64,000 nt of DNA, from the NCBI RefSeq assembly GCF_024713945.1, contig NC_134677.1, positions 5,521,001 to 5,585,000 on the forward strand. Reading direction: 5' to 3'. The stretch is from Dermatophagoides farinae (Eukaryota; Arthropoda; Arachnida; Sarcoptiformes; Pyroglyphidae). Below, piece after piece: positions 26,915 through 37,929 of this stretch. Under the pieces are notes generated by a model that had not been told where the DNA came from, did no database searches, and was given only the letters and a program-made list of their open reading frames with translations. The position numbers and the translations under genes were made by a program. Every line of letters starts with the position of its first letter. Positions within the stretch are counted from its first letter, which is position 1.

Positions 26915-28805
26915 ATGATTTCACGACGAAAAATTATATCAAAATCAGAAGATTCTTCCTCGAATTCTTCATCATCATCTGCATCATCATCATCTGATAA
27001 TCTTTATAAACATCCAGATGTTCTTGATCAATATCTTGTGAATAAAAATGTTGAAGAAGATCCCTATGTTGGTGATGTTGATGATGAAGATGGCGATGAT
27101 ATTGACCATAATAATATTCATGATGATGATGATGATGACGACGAAAATATCTGGCACGATTTTCATCAATTAATCAATGTATGTCAAATAGAAAATAATC
27201 ATATTGTGAATTTTTAATTACCAAATTTTCTTTATTTGGTTTTATATTAAATAGGATCAATTGCAAGAAATCCGTAATAAATGGAATCAAATCGATGATG
27301 AAATATGGGCTAAAATTATCTGCTTCGAACGAAATCGCCGTGTAGCCAAAGCATATGCTCGGTCACAAGTCATATCGATTACTGGTTCCGATCGTGGATT
27401 CGACGGTTATCGTATTGGTTTGAATGGTTTTCCCAATCCTAAACGTGATTTTGAAGTACAAATGATTAAACAACAGATTCGTTCGGTAAATCCGATTCAC
27501 AAACTTTTATAATTATAGTCTACTAATAAAAAATTTATATTATACAAAAATTTTTTGACTTAGGGATTCAAATTAAAAATTGACGATCTAGGTAATGTTC
27601 ATATAAAACGCATTGGTCGATGTCCTGTGTTTCTTGGTCCTGGTATTCCGGTTGGAAATTCGGATTATTATTATTCCCAGCAGCAGCAGCTTCAACAGCG
27701 ACAACATGAACAGAGCATGATTGCGTTGGAAATGAATAAACCACGAATGATATTTGATTTTAAAAAATTCCAACAATCTATGATTTCGATATTGTCTCAA
27801 CAACAACAAACGCCATTAAAGAATTCTGGACAACGAATGAATCCGTTTCACAACTTATCGTCATCATCATCATTAGAGAATCAATGTGTGCATCACATAC
27901 AATTAATGGCTGATAATGAAGAACATCATCAATATCTTCGACATCCATGCTGGATATTATTGATCAACATTGTTGCGTTGGATTTATTTTGGTCAAAATT
28001 CAAACTTAATGGTGCATTCAATCCAGTTATTAGTCGTAAATTATTCACATCAGAGTTAGCAACCGATCATCATTGTAGGGTACCATTAAAGGCTAAAAAT
28101 CCGTTATATGATCCATGCGAGGATGATTATTTTGAAAATAATAATAGCCATAGAGACCATTGTTCGAATCATTGTTTAAATCTACGTGAGAAAGTTTCTG
28201 ATGACCTATACTATTGTGGTTATGCTGCCAAAATATCAAATTCATCAAATCATCGACAATCATCGTCAACCACTATTGCCAAACATTTATTATCTTCAAT
28301 ACCCATACATTCATCATCAAATATTAGCCCGATAAAGAATGGTAGTTTAGAAAATAAAAAGCTATCAGCTTCAGCAACGGCTATAACGACAATGCCCATA
28401 AAAACTAAATCCCGTTACATACCTCTACGGCCGAATCCAATGAAGCAGTTGCCAACATTCAATCGAATTGGATTGGAACAAAGTAAACGATTATTTTTTT
28501 CCTCACATCAATTATCCAATGGTCAAATAAATGAACATCAAGACTTAGCTGTCAAGCATTCAGATGATAAAATTAAACATGTCACATCGTTGAAAAAATA
28601 TTCATCATCAAATCGTTCGAATTCAAAATATTCATCATCATCATCGACATCATCGTCTTCCACAACATCATACAGTCCTCATCATCAACGATTTAACCAC
28701 AATCATAACCGCCATCACCACCAGAATCGTTTTTGTACATCATCCAAACTACATTATCGAATGAAGCAAACATATCGTTCTACATGTGACCTGTTATCCA
28801 ATTGA
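26915..28805 (+). CDS. Expansion/Rebuf-like MH2 (SMAD-like) domain protein
   Basis: Exons 26915-27178, 27255-27485 and 27564-28805, all phase 0, give 578 residues. The N-terminus is a Ser run and then a long Asp/Glu-rich stretch. Exon 2 and early exon 3 hold a conserved block: ERNRRVAKAYARS, ITGSDRGFDGYRIGLNGF, NPKRDFEV, then GFKLKIDDLGNVHIKRIG. This is followed near residue 293 by HPCWILLINIVALDLFWSK. From memory this pattern matches the MH2-type domain of insect Expansion and Rebuf, proteins that shape tracheal tubes, which is not the same as receptor SMADs. Gln, Ser and His runs sit between and after these blocks, and the C-terminus is basic and low-complexity. No MH1 domain and no SSXS tail are present, so a classical SMAD role is unlikely. 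The family call is moderate; that the gene is real is near certain. Confidence 0.7.
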
Positions 28806-29865
28806 ACTTGTAATAGAATTTTCAAATGTAAACTATGATCAAATTCATTCATTAACATAAAAATCATCTGTATTAACAACTTACACTTGCATGCACACAA
28901 ATCCATCGATCCTATCGCAATGTCCATTCAAAATGGATTTATTCGGTTTTTGTTAAACACAAAATAAAGAGAAATCAAAATTGCTCATGAAAAGATAATG
29001 AATGTGTGTGTGTGTGTGATTTTTTCCATTTTTAATTTTGTTGTTTGTCTACACAAAACAAAAAAAAAATCATATCTACCTAATTTTGACTGAAAAAAAT
29101 AATTGATAATTATGATAAATAAGCTTATTATGGAAATTGTGATGATGATAATCATCTAATGGAATCTTCTTACATTATTCGCTGTAACACGAAAAATGTA
29201 ATTAGCTGTTTCCTTGATTCACATTTTCTAACAATTGTAAATTAATGATTAAGGCACCTATTTCTTTCAATGAGTATGCCTGAAAAAAAATTATGAAATG
29301 AATATCTAATTTGTAATACTATGAGACCATAATTTGAGAATGAAACCAAAATATTCCCATGATTAAATTAATTAATGATTAAAAAGAATAGCTTTCATCA
29401 TTAGCATTATAAATGCAAATGTTTTAGACACTATAATATATCTGAAGCAAATTAAGTGTTCGCGAACATCAAAAACTTTTCCGTTCACAATAATATGAAA
29501 CTCGTTTTCAATTGTTATTGTTATAGATGGTTTATGCTTGTAAAGCCAGATGAATCACCAAGTAGAATAATGAAGCTTTTATTGCAAAACGACCAACAAA
29601 CGTTTGATCGACGTATTTATAACCATACAATTTGATGATTTGATGATAATCATCACCATTACAAGCGTGGGTAGGAATTTTAAATTATAGCAATGAATTA
29701 TTAATTCAATGCAGTAGATGGCAATATCATCGTTTTTCGTAAAAACCATCGCCCATGCACCATGAGCGAGTCTATTGCTCAATGTATTTTTCACCGAATC
29801 GTGCATTTATTCCATATAAATGGTATTTGCTAAATAAGTTGTGCAGAATGTTTTACATCGGCCTT

Positions 29866-29949
29866 GTTGTTTAATCATTGGTTCGGGCAACAAAAGTTTT
29901 TTGGCCAAAAATTTTTTTATATCGATTGATGAGGTTTTTTGTCAACATT
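29866..29949 (-). repeat. Left arm: 84 bp inverted copy of TUT1-like coding sequence
   Basis: Read on the minus strand, these 84 bases match 30219-30302 on the plus strand with two mismatches and no gap. The matching bases encode residues 40-68 of the TUT1-like protein. The similarity stops abruptly at both ends. The arms are separated by 269 bp containing the promoter-proximal region and the gene's start codon. A transcript covering both arms would fold into a near-perfect hairpin. Confidence 0.97.
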
Positions 29950-29974
29950 ATATTGTAATTATAAATTTTCAAAG

Positions 29975-30013
29975 TTGACGATAAATTCATTTCACTAAAT
30001 AAATTATCGTCAA
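29975..30013. repeat. Small hairpin nested between the inverted repeat arms
   Basis: TTGACGATAA at 29975-29984 pairs perfectly with TTATCGTCAA at 30004-30013 across a 19-base loop. It sits inside the spacer of the larger inverted repeat, about 90 bases before the TUT1-like start codon. It may be chance in AT-rich sequence. Confidence 0.8.
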
Positions 30014-30100
30014 TCTCACAATTTAATTATTATTATTAATTTTTTATTTTATTATTATTTAGTATATTCAAAACGACTTAATATATCATACCCATTCATC

Positions 30101-31234
30101 ATGGTTGAACCTCTTAAAATACCAGACTTCATCATAGAACATCCTAATTTATCTGAAGAAGATCGCCAATCATTAAAGGTTGAAGAATTCAAAAAATTAA
30201 TTGCCGCTGTCAAACTAAAATGTCGACAAAAAATCTCATCAATCGATATAAAAAAATTTTTGGCCAAAAAACTTTTGTTGCCCGAACCAATGATTAAACA
30301 ACGTTGCCATATGGTGCAACAATTGGAAAATGCTTTATGTAGCCAAGGATTCTCCTGTAAATTGCAAATATTCGGTTCGATTGGCTGTGGTTTAGCCTTC
30401 AAAGATAAATCTGATATTGACATATTTGTCCGTGTACCTGACATACGTTTTGATCGTCAACCTTTAAAGTATCGAGCGGAAAATTTCGAAAACATTCGCA
30501 ATAAATTTCGTTCAATGCGATCGATATTTCGTACTCATGAAGATACACTATTTCCATACAATGTATTTATTGAAACATTGTTACAACGAAAAATGCGCGT
30601 TCCCTTACTTCGTTTGACCATATTCAGCGATATTTGGGAATGTAATCAATACCTAGAATTGATACGATTATCGATTAAATGTGATTTAAACGTTAATTGT
30701 GCCCTTGGTTTGGCAAATACTCGTTTGATACGATTCTTATGTCAATTGGATGCCCGTTTTATGTCAATCGTTCTACTTGTTCGTTTATGGCTTCGAAACA
30801 TTGTACGCGAACGAATCCTATTATCATCGTATGCTGCAACCTTATTGGTTTTATTCTATTTTCAACAAAAATCTATACTTCCAGCCATTGACTATCTCAT
30901 TAAACTCTCCAGATCTCCTTATCCTTTATACACAAACACATGCCGTACGGATTTCTGTACGAACATAGATATTGTGACACAACATTTTCCTCATGATATT
31001 TGCGACGAAAATGTTGCCCAATTATTCATAGGTTTCTTTAAATTTTATTCACAATTTGATTTTAACTCCAATTTTATTTGTACACATACAGCCAAGATAG
31101 TCCCGAAAAATTATCCATCCGATGTCGTCGAAGTTTATGATCCATTTGATATGACACATAATGTTACGGGACGTGTAAATATTGAAGGAATGGTTCGCGA
31201 ATTTATTGATGGCTATGAATCTTATAAAAATTAA
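30101..31234 (+). CDS. TUT1-like non-canonical poly(A)/uridylyl transferase
   Basis: RNA 3'-nucleotidyltransferase of the DNA polymerase beta superfamily, 377 residues from a single exon. The catalytic core is intact: Gly92-Ser93 (FGSIGCGLAF), the Asp105/Asp107 pair (KSDIDIF) and the third Asp195 (KCDLNVN). The PAP-associated part follows (LANTRLIRFLCQLD, RLWLRN, LSSYAATLLVLFY). The final YDPFDMTHNVTGRVN, near residues 346-360, closely resembles the DPF-SHNVA-NV signature of TUT1/Star-PAP. The RRM and zinc finger of vertebrate TUT1 are absent. Whether it adds U or A cannot be read from sequence. An ATTATTTAG just before 30061 could be a 5'UTR splice acceptor. Codons 40-68 are duplicated upstream in inverted orientation (29866-29949). 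Confidence 0.82.
   Translation: MVEPLKIPDFIIEHPNLSEEDRQSLKVEEFKKLIAAVKLKCRQKISSIDIKKFLAKKLLLPEPMIKQRCHMVQQLENALCSQGFSCKLQIFGSIGCGLAFKDKSDIDIFVRVPDIRFDRQPLKYRAENFENIRNKFRSMRSIFRTHEDTLFPYNVFIETLLQRKMRVPLLRLTIFSDIWECNQYLELIRLSIKCDLNVNCALGLANTRLIRFLCQLDARFMSIVLLVRLWLRNIVRERILLSSYAATLLVLFYFQQKSILPAIDYLIKLSRSPYPLYTNTCRTDFCTNIDIVTQHFPHDICDENVAQLFIGFFKFYSQFDFNSNFICTHTAKIVPKNYPSDVVEVYDPFDMTHNVTGRVNIEGMVREFIDGYESYKN
30219..30302 (+). repeat. Right arm of 84 bp inverted repeat, inside TUT1-like CDS
   Basis: Coding counterpart of the inverted copy at 29866-29949 (two mismatches). This arm keeps the reading frame and has family-like sequence either side, so it is taken as the original and the upstream arm as the copy. 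Confidence 0.95.
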
Positions 31235-31488
31235 TAATAATAATATTAATTAATTAAACACATTTAGACTGATTATTCAAACCCATTATAATTTATTATA
31301 TTTATTTATTCATACTTTCATTCATATTTCATAATATTTCAAAATTGTTTCATTGACAATAGACTGAAAATTATTTACAAAATTGCTAACTTGTAAGATT
31401 TTAATAATAAAATATACGTAATTTTAGCTGATGATCGAAATGTGTTATTTAAACTGGATATGCCATAAAGTTTATCTTTTTTTTTTAT

Positions 31489-32540
31489 TTATATCGATGA
31501 TGATGAAGATTGTTTTGTTGGTATGGTTGATAATGATGATGTACTAAAATAATGATATGGTATCAATGTATCTTGATCAAAATATCCATATGTTTCTTCC
31601 TCTTCTTGGCTTTTGTTTGTTGACAATGATATTGGTTTATTATACAGAAAACGATTAATCGGCTGGGTTATTCTTTTATCTTCGAGTTCTGTTGTCGATA
31701 ATTGTTGATGATTGGAATCGTGATCAAGAGTTAAACTATGATGATGTTTTTGGTGTTGATTGACAACAGCCGAAGCTAGCTGTTTGAATGCATCCTGTTC
31801 ATTAATAGATAATGGTGATGGTGATGCTGATGATTGTTCGTTTTGTGATTCAAATTGGGAAACCGAATATGGCAATGTTTCTGGAAATAAACCTGGTGGT
31901 GGCTTTTCGCCAATTTTAATCAATCCCAATGATGGATCGCGTTGAACTAAAAGCAATGTGGAAATTTTGTTTTGTTTATGAAACGAAATTTTTTTTTCAA
32001 TCTTTATCACTTACTTGTAGTAATTTTATTCGTATTAATCCCTTTATTATTGACATTTGGCAACAGTAACATTGATGGTATTTTTCCAAACAATTTTTGC
32101 ACGAAATTTACACGTGGTCGGCTTGAAGGTGGCGGTAAAGGTTGTATTGATAATAAAGTTGCTGGATTAACATCCAAAGTTTCCACTGCTGATGATGGCG
32201 GAGAAGTGGGAGAATGTAATAAGATTGGTAAGCCGGAAATGGAAATTTGATTAGAATTCTGTTGTTGTTGTTTTTGCTCTTTGTATATTGTATGAAGTTC
32301 ATTGAATGTCTGTATAGTTGATAATATCTGCTTAATGCTGACCAAGGCTTTTAAACCATTATTTAATAATTCGATGGTGTTTTTATCAATTTTGATTGAC
32401 GGTGCTGTTTGCACGATTGGTGGCCATAATAACCATGTACAACAAATTATTAATATCATGTATGGAATATAAATTCGTGAAGTGGATATATTGTTGTTTT
32501 TATAACGACGATCATCATATTTGAGATAACATAGCTTCAT
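31489..32540 (-). CDS. Secreted protein of unknown family
   Basis: Exons 32540-32015 and 31946-31489 on the minus strand (donor GTAAGT, acceptor TTTTAG) join in frame to 327 residues. A basic, Asn-rich start is followed by a hydrophobic core (MILIICCTWLLWPPIV) ending in QTAPS, a good signal peptidase context. Translation could also begin at that internal Met near 32459. Just after the signal lies an amphipathic helix-like stretch (IELLNNGLKALVSIKQIL). The remainder is Pro/Ser/Gln/His-rich and probably disordered, with a short KIGEKPPPGLFPETLP segment. There are no mature cysteines, no obvious repeated peptide and no dibasic peptide ladder, so a neuropeptide precursor is not supported. I do not recognise the family. 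The gene is convergent with the TUT1-like gene, 254 bp between stops. Confidence 0.72.
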
Positions 32541-34266
32541 CGTTTTTATAATTGAATATTCTGTTGTTTGATAAAGAATGGTGAATACCGATTCAATGAA
32601 AGTGAGATAATTATAATCACTCTAGATAATTTCATAAAATCTTATGATTGACGAGAATGTTTGTTAGTTGATCAATAGCAACTACCCGATGCTCAACGAT
32701 ATTACCCAAGACCTTAACGATTTATCCGTATAATTATGTTTGTGTATAAGTAGAAAATTCTCTCGATTTTTTCTCTCTTTGTTTGTACGTCGTTTGTTTG
32801 TCAAAAAGCGGTTTGTTTTTTCCTTTCTTATTTTTTCATTTTTGAATCGTATACCATTATCAACTTCATCACTGTCATCATCAATGCTGTTTTTATAAAA
32901 TATAAGAAAAGAATAGAAACAATTAGAGTGAGAGTAAGAGAAAAAATAGAAAAAATTCACCTGGTCATCAACCGTTAGCCATCATCCATGATAATAGTGG
33001 CGATCATGGCCAGTAGACCTTTTTATGATAACAACGAGCTGTCTTAGAATGAATCGAATATGTTCACATCACAATCATCCATTTTATCGTCCATACATCC
33101 ATTTAAACGCGCGAACTCACTATAATCTTGTAATGAATCTATTTTCATTCAATAATATATGATTGTGCTATTTTTGGTTACCTTTAGATATCTCGCCAGT
33201 AGAAAGAAAGAGAGTTTTCTCCATTGAATCTATATATCATTAACATCATAATTGACCAACTGGCCAAATTATTGAAGAGAGACAAGAAAACCATATATAC
33301 AAATAAAAATGTGCTCCCAATTCTCTTGCTTTTGCTATGGGTCAATGTCTATTTGTAATGTTTGAAAATTTGTGGTTAACAACCAATGATGTTGATTGTT
33401 AGTTTTTTTTGTTTTGTTTTTTCTCACTCCTCGTATCTCACTTTTTTCATAAATGACTCGATTTTTTATTTGTTTGTTTGTTTGTCTCCCTATAAATATA
33501 TGAGCAAAAATGTCGACGACAATGTTGATGATGTGATTTTCGTCAACTCAGCAACTACAGGTGTAAAATCTACAATAAGAAAACTCAACTTATTTTGGCC
33601 ACTTGTTTGATGTTGGTCATTAACAGCCAAGATGGTGATGATTAACACAAAAAACTCGGTTAATAAGTATGAGAAAGATGAATTGAAAGAGAGAGAGAGA
33701 GTAGGTCAGATCAGCCTCATAAATATAGGTAGACTTAACAAGTATAGAATGATAGACACGATTGATGGCGATGTCATTTGTTTGTCGTTGTACAATCGAA
33801 GATGTGAATCGAATGACCATGTTAGGTATAGAGGAAAAATCATCATTCAATAAACATGTGATATTATTATCTGCAAATTTTTTCCTATTAATAAAGGAAA
33901 AAATGAATTTTTTTTTCAAAATTGGACCAACAGGTGGTTTCGGTGGTCGATCACATCATTTTATTATTATCATCATATAATTTATAATTGTATTTTTGTC
34001 ACTTTTAACTACGTAGAAATGATGATGATGAATCAGCAATTTGTTATTTTTTTAAATTATAAATTTGAACAAAAACAGATGATCAATCATAAATCAGTTT
34101 GTTGTATCAAGAAAGAAATAATTAGTTTAAAAAAAACAAGAATGATAAAAAAAAATATAATTGTATTGCAATGCACACACAATGCGAGATGATTGATATT
34201 GTCTTCTTATTTATTAAAGAGTCCGATTACACCGACCCATTTCAGGGATTTCACAATTCTATTCTA
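32541..34266. other. Intergenic, nothing recognised
   Basis: This lies between the starts of the secreted-protein gene and the 3' end of the MOSPD2-like gene, both on the minus strand. Open frames on both strands are short and low-complexity. There are no repeats beyond short homopolymers and a GAGA run near 33690. Promoter sequence of the secreted-protein gene is expected at the left edge. Confidence 0.5.
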
Positions 34267-36082
34267 CTATTGTAATTTAATCAATTTTTGAAAATGTTCT
34301 GTCAATCTTTTTAAATCCTTATCGCTTTTGATGACCAATTTTTTTGTATCACCATTACCGGTTGACATTTCTTCCAATGTTGGTACACCTTTTGGTACAA
34401 ATCGATAATCTTTACCACAATAGCCACCCATGTAATCTGGCAGATTAGATGCTTCTATATACTGGACAATATTGTCGATTGTTACAAACCGTACGATACT
34501 TTTAGCCTCTTCATCCAGCCATGATCGTACTAAACGCCATATTTGATTCAATATCCATGGAAGTTCGTAAATATACACGTATGATATGGCACCTAATCAC
34601 AAACGATATTTTAATTGAATGAATTTTCATTGTATCATTTTTAACATACCAGAATAATAATTTGATAAAGTATTTATTATGAAACGAGCCATATCAATGT
34701 CAACATTTGACAATGATGCTTTCCAACAATCAAATATTAATGCAAATCCTTGGTTTGGATGTTGGCTGACAATTTTCTCAACAACATAGATAAAAAAATT
34801 TCGAACCATTGTCTCAATCGATGCTACACCGACTGGTTCTTTTCGATTGAAACGCATACGTAATATAAGTATATTTTTATTCTCACGATCAGGTAGATAA
34901 TGAAAACAGCCGGCAATTTGATAGAATTCGCTTGGAAAATCTGTATCTTTCCTATTTAGGTGTGAATAAAAAAAAAAATAACAATTTCAATCAGAACATA
35001 TTTCAAATACAAACCAATCATCAACAACAATTGAAATTTTTCACCTTGACCTACGCACACATACGCCCAAGTAATTTTTCACAAAAAAAATCATCTTTTT
35101 TTCTGTCATCATTTCTCAAGATAGAGAAATTATTTAAAAAAAAAAATTTTATTTGATTATTTCCAATATTGACTATTTTCTTGTAGATAAAAGCCGTAAT
35201 CGTTTTTTGAAATATTATTTATTTTTTTTATACAAATGAGATCAAAATATTAAGATTTTCAAATATTCCTTGAAAAAATCTGTCAGTGATTTTTTCTTCC
35301 CCAAATTTAATAATTGTTACGCAACATCATTTGGCATGCAAAATGAGTCTGCTTGAAATTTGATGATTGAATTGATTCGCAGCAGCAGTAAATGACCATG
35401 TTTGTTACATAATTTCGCCAATATGGCCATCATTAACATAGCAATTTCTTTTCAACTGTTACACGTCTGTTCAATAATGTCAATGTCAATGGTGCGGTCA
35501 TTTTCATTTTTTTTTATTTCGATTTAACATTGGACCTAATATCTAGTACTAGTAGTCTCATAGTTGTTCATTATGATCCAAAAGTTAAAATTTAAAAATA
35601 AATTTTTTCAGCTTCAATATAGAAAAAAAATCAGGTCAGGTGCAATGATGTTTCGATAATCAAAAATGAGACTGCACTGACCATCATCATGATCAGTTAT
35701 ATGGACATGCATACCAAGATAATAGCATAACGGGTATTTGATTATTTTTGTACTTGGATATTATCGCTTACCATTGATTGATGTTGATCTCTTTTCGCCA
35801 TAACAATGCCTGAATCATTGTTTTGATTGCCTCATCGATGGTCGTGGGTCGCCATGCTAGAAATCGCCGTATGAACCAATCATCATGAGCTTTCAATCGT
35901 TCGATATCAATTGGATCAAATTGATTCACATCATTGGATAACAGCGATTGGCGAACTTGATCAATAAATGCATTATCAAAATATTGTTCCTCACCGGTTG
36001 TAGTAGTTAATTTGTCATTTTCACTATGATTGATATTCGATTGTGATGAATTTTTCTTTTGATTATTATTTTTTGAAGGCAT
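34267..36082 (-). CDS. MOSPD2-like CRAL-TRIO domain protein, truncated architecture
   Basis: Exons 36082-35772, 34951-34650 and 34592-34267 on the minus strand (introns of 820 and 57 bp) join in frame to 312 residues. After a polar Asn/Ser/Lys-rich start comes the CRAL-TRIO N-terminal helix block (IERLKAHDDWFIRRFLAWR, then ALLWRKEININQW). The lipid-binding domain follows (FYQIAGCFHYLPDRENK, FALIFDCWKASLSNVDIDM, RFIINTLSNYYSG, YIYELPWILNQIWRLVRSWL, LPDYMGGYCG). The pattern (DDNW, WRKEI, MDFVRFIIN, MPWLMN, PPHMGG in vertebrates) points to MOSPD2 rather than SEC14 or alpha-tocopherol transfer proteins. Vertebrate MOSPD2 continues with an MSP (FFAT-binding) domain and a membrane anchor. This model stops about 40 residues after CRAL-TRIO, so ER contact-site tethering is not expected. 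Start chosen at the first ATG; an in-frame GTG lies three codons upstream. Confidence 0.85.
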
Positions 36083-37929
36083 TTTTGTCACAATTTTCGC
36101 TGAATTTTATAAACTTAACTTGAAACCACAATTAAGGCACCGACACAATAGAAGTATACGAAAACAACTTTGTTTGACTAGCTTGTATTTGACAATAATT
36201 GACAAATCATCATTGTCATGTTACCTGCGAAGAAGTTCTATTTTTTATATGTTCACTATCATTGATTCAATCAATCAATTTAATTAGTATCATTGTTGTT
36301 CACATACAGTAACAAGAATCTTGAAAAACGATGGTCTTTGATGATAATCAATGATGAGACTTTCGAAATGATTTGCCATTAATAAACATCATGTGTTTGT
36401 CTGTATGTGTCTGAGGATGGTAAAAATAAACCCGATTTAAGCAAGAGACATGTTTTAATCTAGAGAAAGAAAGAGAAATAGATAAATGTTAAGAGTTATT
36501 TGATGGTCGATGACGCCGAATTTTTGTCTCACTTTATCATTTAAAACCTTTTTCTTTCATCTGAATCTATCAAGGATTCATTCATTCAGCATTGCTCTTT
36601 TATTTCTACACAGAAACGATCAAATGTCCAAATCATTACGAATGAGAACAATAACATTAATAGGAATGCTGTTCTCTTAACATATTTTTTTCGAAATAAC
36701 ATTTCATTTCACTTGATCGTAGCTACTTTAACATTGCGACACTTTTTTATGATGATCATTAGATTTTCAATTTCTTTTTCGTTGATTATAATCTAAATTA
36801 TGACGATGATACGAATGATGAGTGATCGTGTGCATATTTCATATCATAAACGAAGCAATTATTTCATTCACTTTTGTGCATACTGAATGTCCAAGGTGAA
36901 AAATTCATTCTGTCCATTTTTGAATTCAAGACCATTATTTTTTCATTGATTTTATTTTCTCTTTCTCTTTAATTTATTTGCCTAGCTATTTTTATTTCCA
37001 TTTTTTTCATATTTGTATAATAATTAACATTATATTTGTTGCCTCAATACTTGAAAAAAAAGAAAAGTTTCGATAGAGCTAATGAATTGCTAATATTTGC
37101 ATTTTTTTGCGATTTTATTCATCAATACGTTTGTATTTGGCTTTTATGGCCATTGTCTTTATTCGTTGATCATTATGATAATAATCATCAATTCGATGTC
37201 AAAACACTTGAAGTTCAAGTTTTCATATCTACATAGTATATCATTTTCATGATACGGAAGTGAATTATGATTGGCGATATTGAATTGATCTATGTCATAA
37301 ATCCGTTGTTTTTCTTACAGTGATGACTATTTTTTTTTTTAACAATCACGATCCAATCATACAGGCCTATAGGCACATAAGAATTATTATGACCCGTATT
37401 AGCATATACAATGATGATCTGATAGATTCATCTTTAATGGAACCCGTTATAATTGTAATAACAATCGCATAGACAATAAAACTACAGTCGGAAGTAATAA
37501 ACAAAATCAATAATAATTTTGTCACATTATGAATGGATATTCAACATTGAAATTCTCTTTATACTGATTTTGAAAAATGTACGCGATTATCTTCATCTCC
37601 ATCTTCATTATTATTTTTTTTTTCATTTTTGATGGTCGAGTTTGAGTATCATCATTATTTCATAATTATTATCATGAAATCGTTTTGTTTAGTTGGCCTT
37701 AGTTGACCATTGACGATAAAGATAATTATTAAGCCATGTGAATTGTTTTAATAATAAATTATTTTTATGAACTGGAACTACATTTAGTTCTGAATTTTTT
37801 TTTAAACAAACAATTTTTTCTCAAATGTTCGATTAAATATGATTATTTATTGAATTTCTGTATTTAAATCATTTCAATAATATACCATATCGATTAGCTA
37901 AATAAAGGAACAGAAGCATAATAGAAACA
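36083..37929. other. Intergenic, nothing recognised
   Basis: Divergent spacer of 1.85 kb between the MOSPD2-like gene and the four-helix protein gene. It is AT-rich with poly-T tracts and short tandem ATGAT-like runs. No exon, repeat family or RNA gene is seen. Confidence 0.5.

Larger units (their letters stand above)
28806..30100. other. Intergenic, contains the left arm of an inverted repeat
   Basis: The first part is presumably 3'UTR of the MH2-protein gene and includes a GT microsatellite near 29003. The rest is AT-rich non-coding sequence, except for 29866-29949, an inverted copy of TUT1-like coding sequence, and a small hairpin at 29975-30013. A short minus-strand frame at 29579-29806 shows no clear family. 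Confidence 0.6.

Noticed and set aside
30055-30444. 129-codon minus-strand frame opposite the TUT1-like gene
   Set aside because: Antisense shadow of conserved catalytic sequence; no independent similarity.
33620-33980. Overlapping frames on both strands near 33.6-34.0 kb
   Set aside because: Mutually overlapping, low-complexity, no homology-like pattern.
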